Shown here piece after piece: positions 1-5,998 of a stretch of 7,477 nt of DNA. Within the stretch, counting starts at the first letter, position 1. Each line of letters begins with the position of its first letter. The notes beneath the pieces are model-generated. The model was given only the letters and a program-made list of their open reading frames with translations. It was not told the DNA's origin and did not search any database. The position numbers were made by a program, and so were the translations under genes. This stretch comes from Treponema sp. UBA4328 (GTDB taxonomy: Bacteria > Spirochaetota > Spirochaetia > Treponematales > Treponemataceae): NCBI GenBank assembly GCA_002394465.1, contig DGTU01000183.1:1-7477 (forward strand), given 5' to 3'.

Positions 1-677
1 AAATCATAATTCCTTCATTTGCAATTGAACGCACACAGGAACTGGTCTATTACCTGCATCTTCTTGTTGACCAGAAAAAAATCCCTCAGATTCCGATTTA
101 CGTAGATTCTCCGATGGCAGTAAATGCTACGAGTATTTTCCAGGTCCATCCGGAATGCTACAGCGAGACGGTTCACGAGGCATTCATACAGCATCACAAG
201 AATCCGTTTGGTTTCAATGCACTGAGTTTTGTAACCAGCGTTGATGAATCAAAGGCCCTTAATGACAAGGAAGGTCCGATGATCATCATTTCTGCCGACG
301 GAATGTGTGAAGCCGGACGTGTCGTACATCATCTTGCAAACGGCATCAGTGATCCGCGCAATACTATCCTTATCGTCGGCTATATGGCTGAAAATACGCT
401 CGGACGCCGTATCCGCGACGGGGAAAAAGAAGTCAAAATCATGAACGAATGGTATAAGGTTAATGCCTGTGTTGAACAGATTAACGCTTTTTCTGCACAT
501 GCAGACTACGAAGAAAGCAGGGCATGGCTTGATTCAATCGATACGTCAAGGCTTAAGAAAATCTTCCTCGTTCACGGTGAACCTGATGCTCAGGAGTTTA
601 TGAAAGAATATTTAAATAATAATGGATATAAGAACGTAGAAATTGTAAAATATGGCGAAACATATGAAATTGATTAA
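1..677 (+). CDS. Beta-CASP metallo-beta-lactamase-fold RNase-like protein, C-terminal part
   Basis: The reading frame is open from base 3 to the stop at 675-677, giving 224 residues with the N-terminus outside the window. Family members are usually around 450-550 residues, so about half is visible. Seen in order: a PSFAIERTQEL segment (12-44) and YVDSPMAVNAT, typical of the beta-CASP cap; SADGMCEAGRVVHHL (291-335), the glycine-rich beta-CASP signature; FSAHAD (489-506), whose His and Asp fit the zinc-site region; and LVHGE (567-581), typical of the C-terminal RNA-specificity (RMMBL) domain. The upstream HxHxDH metal motif is not in the window. Family members are cytoplasmic zinc-dependent ribonucleases related to CPSF-73 and Thermus TTHA0252. 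Activity here is inferred from family. The next gene starts ten bases after the stop, so co-transcription with the pectate lyase is possible, though functionally unrelated. Confidence 0.9.
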   Translation, partial: IIIPSFAIERTQELVYYLHLLVDQKKIPQIPIYVDSPMAVNATSIFQVHPECYSETVHEAFIQHHKNPFGFNALSFVTSVDESKALNDKEGPMIIISADGMCEAGRVVHHLANGISDPRNTILIVGYMAENTLGRRIRDGEKEVKIMNEWYKVNACVEQINAFSAHADYEESRAWLDSIDTSRLKKIFLVHGEPDAQEFMKEYLNNNGYKNVEIVKYGETYEID

Positions 678-680
678 GGA
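676..680 (+). promoter_or_regulatory. Ribosome binding site deciding the pectate lyase start
   Basis: AAGGA overlaps the TAA stop of the preceding beta-CASP gene and sits 7 bases before ATG 688. The two upstream in-frame ATGs (652, 664) have no comparable site. This supports the shorter protein with a normal signal peptide and suggests translational coupling with the upstream gene. Confidence 0.7.
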
Positions 681-687
681 CAAAAAA

Positions 688-1995
688 ATGCCAAAAACAT
701 TTGTATTCGCTGCTGCATTTCTGCTGTCAGCTTCGCTCCTGTCGTCACAGGGAAAAATTACGCTTGAAGACAAAGCTGCCGGATGGGCTTCTTACACAGG
801 ACAGAAGGATCTCGCCGGCGGGGAAATCACTCCTCCTGACAGCGTACGCGGGACTACCGGAGGCTACGGCGGAACCGTTTACAGGGTTAAGACTTCAGAA
901 GAGCTGAAAAAAGCCATTCATTCAGCCGGAGCAAAGATAATCGTAGTTGAAGGAATGATCGACATGACTGACACAGGCTCAGGTTCCATGCTTCCTTCAG
1001 CCGTAACAGGATCTACTCCTGCGCTTGATAAATTCATTGAAACTCATACACAGAAATCAGTTCTTCCATGCCGTACCTACAGGGAATGGAAGGAAAAATT
1101 TACTGCATCCTTTGACTATAACGAAAATCAGAACGGTCCTGCCGGTGACCTGAGGGAAGAACTGAATCATCTCTGGCGCTCTCAGACGGAACTTATCGTT
1201 GGTGATGATACAACCGTTATCGGAGCGGCTGCAGGCTGCGGAATCAGGGGCGGCTGCTGGGCAGTACGGGGCGTCAGAAACGTAATTATCAGGAACCTTG
1301 AAATAAGCGACTGCTATAATCCTTTCCCGGCATTTGAAGCCGGTGACGGACTGAATGCTTCCCTCGACGGTGTAACTGTCAGGAATTCAAAATATGTCTG
1401 GATCGACCACTGTACGCTTAAGTCAAGTTTCAGCCCGGAAGAAGTTGCAAAAGATAAATATAAGACAAAGGACGGAAACTCCGTAAAATGGCAGGTATAC
1501 GACGGACTTTGTGACATCGTTCAGACAAATGATTTTGTTACGGTAAGCTGGTGCATTTTCAAGAATCATGACAAGACAATGCTGATCGGAAACGGCGACA
1601 AGGTTACTGCTGACATAAATCATCAGACAGTTACGCTCCACCACAATATCTTTGATTCCTGCGTTCAGCGTCTTCCGATGGTAAGGTTTGCGACAATTCA
1701 TATTTACAATAACGTTTACGTAAATCAGAAACGCTATGGAATTGACTGCCGCAAGGATTCAAGAATCTATTCAGAAAAAAACAATTTTGAAGAGACGTCT
1801 AAGTCATGTACGGACAATAAGCAGGGCTCTTTTTATGATACGGGAAGCCTTAACCTCAAAAAAGACAAACTTGATTCTTCTCCGGTCTGGAAACCTTCAG
1901 ACTATTATTCATATACGGCAGACTCGCCTGAAAACGCAAAGAAAGAAGTGCTTTCAAAGGCTGGTGCCGGAAAGATTCCCGTACAGAAATTCTGA
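688..1995 (+). CDS. Secreted pectate lyase, polysaccharide lyase family 1
   Basis: Predicted to cleave polygalacturonate by calcium-dependent beta-elimination outside the cytoplasm. I chose ATG 688 (435 residues) because AAGGA at 676-680 lies 7 bases upstream and it gives a clean signal peptide: short K-containing start, then a hydrophobic run to about residue 20. ATGs at 652 and 664 lie inside the preceding gene and lack a good site. PL1 marks: WIDH at 238-241, DGLCD at 272-276, TVSW, HDKTML with K296, VTLHHN and QRLPMVRF with R328 and R333. The spacings D272-D276 (4), D272-K296 (24), K296-R328 (32) and R328-R333 (5) match, from memory, the calcium and catalytic residues D223, D227, K247, R279 and R284 of Bacillus subtilis Pel. 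The usual Arg in 'PRVRFG' is Met and the Gly is Ala, but the catalytic positions remain. It is first in a tight pectin gene run. Confidence 0.93.
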   Translation: MPKTFVFAAAFLLSASLLSSQGKITLEDKAAGWASYTGQKDLAGGEITPPDSVRGTTGGYGGTVYRVKTSEELKKAIHSAGAKIIVVEGMIDMTDTGSGSMLPSAVTGSTPALDKFIETHTQKSVLPCRTYREWKEKFTASFDYNENQNGPAGDLREELNHLWRSQTELIVGDDTTVIGAAAGCGIRGGCWAVRGVRNVIIRNLEISDCYNPFPAFEAGDGLNASLDGVTVRNSKYVWIDHCTLKSSFSPEEVAKDKYKTKDGNSVKWQVYDGLCDIVQTNDFVTVSWCIFKNHDKTMLIGNGDKVTADINHQTVTLHHNIFDSCVQRLPMVRFATIHIYNNVYVNQKRYGIDCRKDSRIYSEKNNFEETSKSCTDNKQGSFYDTGSLNLKKDKLDSSPVWKPSDYYSYTADSPENAKKEVLSKAGAGKIPVQKF

Positions 1996-2009
1996 TTCTG
2001 TGCAGAATT
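1984..2009 (+). repeat. Cluster of CAGAA/TTCTG inverted pentamers with a hairpin at the end of PL1
   Basis: Four related pentamers lie in 24 bases around the pectate lyase stop codon: CAGAA (1984-1988), TTCTG (1990-1994), TTCTG (1996-2000) and CAGAA (2003-2007). The most stable RNA fold visible pairs AATTCTG (1988-1994) with CAGAATT (2003-2009), 7 bp with an 8-base loop. It ends seven bases before the AGGAG site of the next gene. No U-tract follows, so it is not a standard terminator. It could be an RNA-stability or translation-tuning hairpin. The function is inference. Confidence 0.4.
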
Positions 2010-2032
2010 AATTTCAGGAGATGATTTATAAA

Positions 2033-3034
2033 ATGATAAAATTTAATAAACCGGAAGACTTAAAGACTGCGCGCAGGTTTCTTGCCGGAGTCCTTGGGGC
2101 AGTGCTGATTTATTTTGCCGGAGTATATTTCTTTGTTTTCACTCCGACTTTTACGCGCTGTGATGATGTCCGCAGCGTTGAACATGAACACGAATTCTAT
2201 AAGACAGAAGAAAATTACAATATACATCTTGCTGACGTCAAATGGTTTGAGGAGCAGAACTGTCCGCTGATTGAGATGACAAGTTTCGACGGACTTAAAC
2301 TTAAGGCTTACCGGCTTGATGCTGAAAAAAACGCCAGGGGAACCGTTCTCCTGATGCACGGCTTTCATTCAGGTCCTGTCCGTGAATTTGCTACGATTGC
2401 AAAATTCCTTCATTCAATTGACTACAATGTCGTAATGCCGTACCAGCGTTCCCACGGCCTGAGCGAGGGAAAATACCTTACTTTCGGAATCAAGGAAAGA
2501 TATGACTGCCGTGACTGGCTCTTTAAGGTCAACGAAATTTACGGAAACGAACTCCCGCTTTTTGCCGGCGGAATTTCAATGGGCTGTGCAACGGTTACTA
2601 TGACTGCGGGATTTAAGGAGCTTCCTTCAAACCTGAGGGGCTTTATTGCTGACTGTGGTTTTACGTCTCCGGGAGAAATCATTTACTGGACGATGCACGA
2701 AAAAACAGGCCTTCCGAAAGCCCTTTCAAACCTGCTTCTTATGACCGGAAACGGCATGGCAAATATTTTTGCTGATTTTGACTTTGACGATTATTCAACA
2801 TTTGAAGCGCTTTCAGAATGTGAACGGCCGTTCCTTTTTATAACCGGAACTGAAGACAATACCGTTCCGGCAAACATGTCCAGAAAAAATTACTTTGTCT
2901 ATTCAATGAAGAATCCAGATCTGGCTTCCCTTGAGGAATTTGATGCGACTCCTCATGCGATAAGCTATCTTACGGATTCTCAGAAATATAACAGAATACT
3001 GCAGGAGTTCCTGAAAAAATACGGAGCAAAATAG
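2033..3034 (+). CDS. Membrane-anchored alpha/beta hydrolase, probable esterase
   Basis: A serine hydrolase of 333 residues. One hydrophobic segment at about residues 15-36 looks like an uncleaved N-terminal anchor; the catalytic domain follows and probably faces the periplasm. Seen: HGF oxyanion segment with H109, nucleophile elbow G-I-S-M-G with S182, acid D275 in GTEDNTVP, and H308 in the ATPHA segment, in the normal fold order. It resembles the broad Bem46/serine-aminopeptidase-like group. ATG 2033 is preferred: AGGAG (2016-2020) touches the alternative ATG at 2021, too close to act for it, while the gap to 2033 is 12 bases, somewhat long. It lies 37 bases after the pectate lyase and 12 before the methylesterase, so it is probably in their operon. 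De-esterification of acetylated, methylated or feruloylated pectin is an inference from context; the family alone does not give a substrate. Confidence 0.88.
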   Translation: MIKFNKPEDLKTARRFLAGVLGAVLIYFAGVYFFVFTPTFTRCDDVRSVEHEHEFYKTEENYNIHLADVKWFEEQNCPLIEMTSFDGLKLKAYRLDAEKNARGTVLLMHGFHSGPVREFATIAKFLHSIDYNVVMPYQRSHGLSEGKYLTFGIKERYDCRDWLFKVNEIYGNELPLFAGGISMGCATVTMTAGFKELPSNLRGFIADCGFTSPGEIIYWTMHEKTGLPKALSNLLLMTGNGMANIFADFDFDDYSTFEALSECERPFLFITGTEDNTVPANMSRKNYFVYSMKNPDLASLEEFDATPHAISYLTDSQKYNRILQEFLKKYGAK

Positions 3035-3046
3035 TGGGGGGAGAAT

Positions 3047-4033
3047 ATGCTTGAGCTTAAAATTACGCCGTCAATAGGAATCATTACACAGACATTTAAA
3101 AAAATTAAGGAGCTGAGGAATTCAGGTACAATCGATTCTGAAACGCCGGTAAGAATAGTCATGGGAGCTGGTGTGTATCAGGGAGTAATTTCCTGGAATA
3201 TGGCTAACCCGCTTATCATGGAAGCTGCTGCCGGAGTAAAACCTGAGGAATGTGTCGTAAGTGCCGAAAACTGCGAAGCCTTTCACAAGGATACGGAAAA
3301 CCGTGCCGTATTTGTCATCGGAATGGGAGCTACCGACGTTACCCTGCGCGGATTTACGATTGAAAATACACATGTAAAGACAGCTGATGATGCGGCCCTC
3401 GGAAATCAGGCTGAGGCCCTCTGCTTCCATAACCAGAGCGGATCACTTTTCTGTGACGGTATGCGCTTTATAAGCCGTCAGGATACGATACATGTAAAGG
3501 GATTTTCACGTTTTGAAAACTGCTATATTACCGGTGATGTAGATTTTATCTGGGGTTACTGTGATACGTCAGTATTCGAAAACTGTCAGATTCATACGAG
3601 GGAAGATAACCGTGGCGGAGTGAGGGACGCATATGTACTTCAGAGCCGTGCCTTAAACTCAAGACCGGGATTTATCTTTATCGACTGCAAATTTACTGCT
3701 GATCCAAGACCTGAAGGAAGCAATATTTATGTGGCACGAAGCCAGGGAACGGGTGCTGCTGACAGCGCGGACAGATGGGATTCAGTTGCCCTGATTGACT
3801 GCGTACTTGATGCAAATTATTCGCCGTCGCTCTGGACGGATGAAGGCGGAACAAGAAAAGTCTGGCCGGAAAAAGGCTGCCGCGATAACGGATGGCGTGA
3901 ATACGGCACAAAACGCATTGATTCTGACGGAAACGTAAAGGCTGATGATACGTCTGCCCGTGAAAGTCACGGATATGTAATGTCCCGGAATGAGGCTTCA
4001 TCCCTGAGACAGGAACATTCGGTTAATGTGTAA
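3047..4033 (+). CDS. Pectin methylesterase, carbohydrate esterase family 8, cytoplasmic form
   Basis: Predicted to remove methyl groups from galacturonate methyl esters. The 328-residue protein is one right-handed beta-helix domain. CE8 marks: GNQAEAL with Q121, RQDT with Q145 and D146, GDVDFIWG with D166, and ARSQG with R231. D146, D166 and R231 fit the acid, nucleophile and substrate-binding Arg of plant and Erwinia enzymes; the usual 'GRPW' tetrapeptide is replaced, so the stacking Trp is not conserved there. A C-terminal W-rich stretch (DNGWREYG) fits the family. There is no signal peptide, and an in-frame TAG at 3032-3034, which is the stop of the preceding gene, excludes a longer start. 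Most characterised CE8 enzymes are exported, so this one likely acts on imported oligosaccharides. The start is marked by a strong G-rich site, GGGGGGAG at 3036-3043. Confidence 0.92.
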   Translation: MLELKITPSIGIITQTFKKIKELRNSGTIDSETPVRIVMGAGVYQGVISWNMANPLIMEAAAGVKPEECVVSAENCEAFHKDTENRAVFVIGMGATDVTLRGFTIENTHVKTADDAALGNQAEALCFHNQSGSLFCDGMRFISRQDTIHVKGFSRFENCYITGDVDFIWGYCDTSVFENCQIHTREDNRGGVRDAYVLQSRALNSRPGFIFIDCKFTADPRPEGSNIYVARSQGTGAADSADRWDSVALIDCVLDANYSPSLWTDEGGTRKVWPEKGCRDNGWREYGTKRIDSDGNVKADDTSARESHGYVMSRNEASSLRQEHSVNV

Positions 4034-4038
4034 AATCG

Positions 4039-4095
4039 TTTAAGTGCAAATTTTATACTTTTTACTGTATTGTTTATTTTAATTTTGCGCTTAAA
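4039..4095. repeat. Long inverted repeat between CE8 and GH28 genes (candidate operator or hairpin)
   Basis: The left arm TTTAAGTGCAAA (4039-4050) and right arm TTTGCGCTTAAA (4084-4095) are inverted copies with a single difference, which would be a G-U pair in RNA. That gives a 12-bp stem with a 33-base loop. Arm centres are 45 bases apart, just over four helical turns. No U-tract follows the right arm, so it does not look like an intrinsic terminator. The right arm falls between plausible -35 and -10 elements for the GH28 gene, as expected for paired operator sites. No regulator gene is in the window. Function is inference. Confidence 0.5.
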
Positions 4096-4105
4096 ATAAT
4101 ATACT
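4070..4105 (+). promoter_or_regulatory. Candidate promoter for the GH28 gene
   Basis: TTGTTT (4070-4075) and TAAAAT (4092-4097) are 16 bases apart, giving a sigma-70-like pair. TATACT at 4100-4105 is an alternative -10 without a good -35. The whole gap (4034-4161) is AT-rich, so chance matches are likely and the exact elements are uncertain. Its position after a three-gene run and before a gene with its own terminator supports a separate transcription start. Confidence 0.4.
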
Positions 4106-4161
4106 GAGAAGTGCTGGTGAAAGCATATTCTTATTAAACTGAAAAAAGGAAACTATTTTTA

Positions 4162-5517
4162 ATGAAAAAAGTAAATATTAGTGATTTCGGCGCTAAAAAC
4201 GATGGAAAATTTGACAATACAGCTGCCTTTAAGGCTGCTTTTGAGGAATTAAATAAAAACGGAGGTGGTACCCTCACTGTGGAAGCAGGAAAATGGGCAA
4301 CCGGTCCGATTGACATTCCTTCTGATACGACGCTGGAACTTCTTGAAGGTGCAGAACTGTTCTTCCTGGATGATCCTGAACTTTATCCTCCGGCCTTTAC
4401 CCGCTGGGAGGGCGTTGAAGGCTGGGCAATGCATGCTTTAGTGCGCTCTGCTGATGCAAAAAACGTAAAGATTACGGGAAAAGGTACCATCAACGGCAAC
4501 GGCGCTAAATGGTGGGCAGCCGTTAAGGAAAAAAAAGCCCGCAAACAGTCTAAGCCTGAACTTCCGTGTGAACTGGCCCTGGCTAAGCTTAATCCCGGCT
4601 ATGAAAATCAGGCCGGTGGCGGCGGCGGAAGGGAAACCCAGTTCCTGCGTCCGTGCCTTGTAGAATTCATCAACTGTCAGGACGTAACCGTTGAAGGCGT
4701 AAAGATTATTGATTCGCCATTCTGGACGGTACATCCTCTGTACGTTAAAAACCTTACACTTAAGAACCTCCACATTGAAAACCCGTACTCAGCACCTAAC
4801 ACTGACGGTATTGACGTTGATTCCTGCGAAGACGTTAAAATCATTGACTGCTTTGTAAGCGTAGGCGACGACGGCATCTGCATCAAGTCCGGCTCTGGTC
4901 CTGACGGCATCCGCGTAAACCGGCCTACTGTGGGAGTTGAAGTTAAGGGCTGTACCGTACGCAACGCCCACGGCGGAATCGTTCTCGGCTCAGAAACCGC
5001 TGCCGGCATGAGTAAGATTCATGCCAGTGACTGTGACCTGTCGGGAACTGACCGCGGTATCCGCATCAAGAGCAGGCGCGGCCGCGGCGGAGACATCAAT
5101 GACATTGAGCTTAAAAATCTTGTAATGAACGATACCCTCTGTCCTATTGCCATGAACATGTACTATAAGTGCGGCATCACTGATACAAAATCCCCTCTGT
5201 TCAGCCTGGACAAAATGCCGGTTACCAGCGAAACTCCGCGCATTCACAACGTAAAAATCATCGGCTGCAAGGGTACGGGCTGCAAGGCCAGTGCAGGCTT
5301 TATCGTAGGCCTTCCTGAAATGCCTATTGAAAACCTTGAAATCCGTGACTGCCACTTTACGACTGACGAAACTTCAGACCGTTCGCCTATGGAAAGCGAC
5401 ATGTTCTACGGCCTGCCGGAAGTTGCCGTTAAGAGCTTCCGCGTAAGGAATGCTCCTGGCGCAAAGTTCGAAAACGTAACGATAGAGGGCCCAAAAGAAG
5501 TCTTTATCTATGAGTAA
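4162..5517 (+). CDS. Polygalacturonase, glycoside hydrolase family 28, cytoplasmic form
   Basis: Predicted to hydrolyse alpha-1,4-galacturonosyl bonds. The 451-residue protein begins with the typical beta-helix entry (ISDFGAKNDGKFDNTAAF). All GH28 marks are present: NTDGID with D215, GDDGICIKSG with D236 and D237, HGGIVLGSE with H270, and GIRIKS with R301 and K303. The D215-D236 spacing of 21 matches D202-D223 in Erwinia PehA (recalled). No signal peptide is present, and an in-frame TAA at 4135-4137 with no start codon between rules out an extended N-terminus, so the enzyme appears cytoplasmic, like some exo-acting galacturonosidases that finish imported oligomers. Exo versus endo action cannot be decided here. 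An AAAGGAAA site (4145-4152) precedes ATG 4162 by about 10 bases. It has its own upstream gap and is followed at once by a terminator, so it may be a single-gene unit serving the same pathway as PL1 and CE8. Confidence 0.94.
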   Translation: MKKVNISDFGAKNDGKFDNTAAFKAAFEELNKNGGGTLTVEAGKWATGPIDIPSDTTLELLEGAELFFLDDPELYPPAFTRWEGVEGWAMHALVRSADAKNVKITGKGTINGNGAKWWAAVKEKKARKQSKPELPCELALAKLNPGYENQAGGGGGRETQFLRPCLVEFINCQDVTVEGVKIIDSPFWTVHPLYVKNLTLKNLHIENPYSAPNTDGIDVDSCEDVKIIDCFVSVGDDGICIKSGSGPDGIRVNRPTVGVEVKGCTVRNAHGGIVLGSETAAGMSKIHASDCDLSGTDRGIRIKSRRGRGGDINDIELKNLVMNDTLCPIAMNMYYKCGITDTKSPLFSLDKMPVTSETPRIHNVKIIGCKGTGCKASAGFIVGLPEMPIENLEIRDCHFTTDETSDRSPMESDMFYGLPEVAVKSFRVRNAPGAKFENVTIEGPKEVFIYE

Positions 5518-5520
5518 GTC

Positions 5521-5547
5521 AAAAAACTGCCTGCCGGCAGTTTTTTT
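5521..5547 (+). terminator. Intrinsic terminator after the GH28 gene
   Basis: AAAAAACTGCC (5521-5531) pairs perfectly with GGCAGTTTTTT (5536-5546) around a four-base loop, and the T-run spans 5541-5547. It begins three bases after the GH28 stop. The A-run on the 5' side means it could also act on the minus strand. Confidence 0.9.
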
Positions 5548-5550
5548 CTG

Positions 5551-5745
5551 ACAGATGCTAAGCTTCTGTCGGCGGAACTTATCCGGAATGCCATGCAGGA
5601 ATATGCTGATGATCATTTCAAGACTAAAAATTCTCTGTCCGCACTTAGTTTTGCAAGGACTGTTACCTTAAAAAAAGGCGCTTCTGATTTTCTGGGTGAT
5701 GACTCGTGGAAGGAGGAATCAATCAGCGGGAGAATCAGTTTATGA
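5551..5745 (+). pseudogene. Antitoxin remnant, N-terminally truncated (RHH-like)
   Basis: A frame ending TGA at 5743-5745 encodes a segment reading SAELIRNAMQEYADDHFKT, then LSFARTVTLKKGASDFLGDD and an acidic tail. The ELIRNAMQEY part resembles the second helix of ribbon-helix-helix antitoxins. The acidic C-terminus would be the toxin-binding tail. The stop overlaps the toxin start as ATGA (5742-5745), the usual coupling in such pairs. The N-terminal strand is missing: going upstream, the frame runs through the GH28 terminator to the GH28 stop with no ATG or other good start. The first in-frame ATG is at 5593, inside the conserved helix and without a clear ribosome site. I read this as a decayed gene. 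The RHH assignment is moderate; the antitoxin role rests mainly on the PIN neighbour. Confidence 0.6.
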
Positions 5746-5983
5746 CTGGCCTTGATACCTGCTTTTTAATTGATTTGTACTGGCAGGATTCTCCGCGGCA
5801 TAAAAATGCTGAGGCACTGCTTAATGAATTACAGAAAGATGAAAACATAAAACTTGCCGTAACAGAATCAATGATACACAGATGGCTTCCTGCTATCTTT
5901 CAAACGGAGTTGATTCTATAATTACCGCAAATCCAAAGGATTTTGAAATATTTAAGGCTTTTGACATAAGGGATTACAGATAG
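5742..5983 (+). pseudogene. PIN-domain toxin (VapC-like), internal deletion and frameshift
   Basis: ATG 5742, preceded by GGGAG (5728-5732), opens a clear PIN N-terminus: MTGLDTCFLIDLYW, with the first acidic residue D5, then SPRHKNAEALLNEL. Near 5855-5872 the homology jumps frame. In the frame +2 relative to the start, bases 5870-5983 encode NDTQMASCYLSNGVDSIITA and then NPKDFEIFKAF up to TAG 5981-5983, which is a typical PIN C-terminus with its late Asp. Only about 80 residues remain against roughly 130-140 in the family, so 50 or more central residues, including a middle catalytic acid, are gone. In the original frame translation continues into nonsense to a stop at 5919-5921. Intact relatives are Mg-dependent ribonucleases; this copy should be inactive. 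It converges on the SUMF1 gene with 15 bases between stops. Confidence 0.85.
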
Positions 5984-5998
5984 GTTTTGTGAAGTAAA

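Noticed and set aside
652..687. Longer pectate lyase N-terminus from ATG 652
   Set aside because: It would place charged residues before the signal peptide, overlap the beta-CASP gene and lack a ribosome site, while 688 has all the expected features.
4054..4059. TATACT as a -10 element early in the CE8-GH28 gap
   Set aside because: No -35 lies at proper spacing upstream, and the position falls in the loop of the inverted repeat. AT-rich DNA makes chance matches likely.
4990..5355. Long minus-strand open frame inside GH28, and similar antisense frames within CE8 and PL1
   Set aside because: These are shadows of strongly conserved plus-strand genes. No domain, start signal or composition supports them.
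5551..5569. A 19-base imperfect palindrome just after the GH28 terminator (ACAGA with TCTGT, inner GCT with AGC)
   Set aside because: It lies inside the antitoxin coding remnant, is short with one mismatch, and may be chance. There is no T-run, so it is not a second terminator.
5706..5921. A 71-residue protein starting at ATG 5706
   Set aside because: The conserved PIN start is at 5742. The extra 12 residues overlap the antitoxin frame, and the end after about 5870 is out-of-frame nonsense from the deletion.
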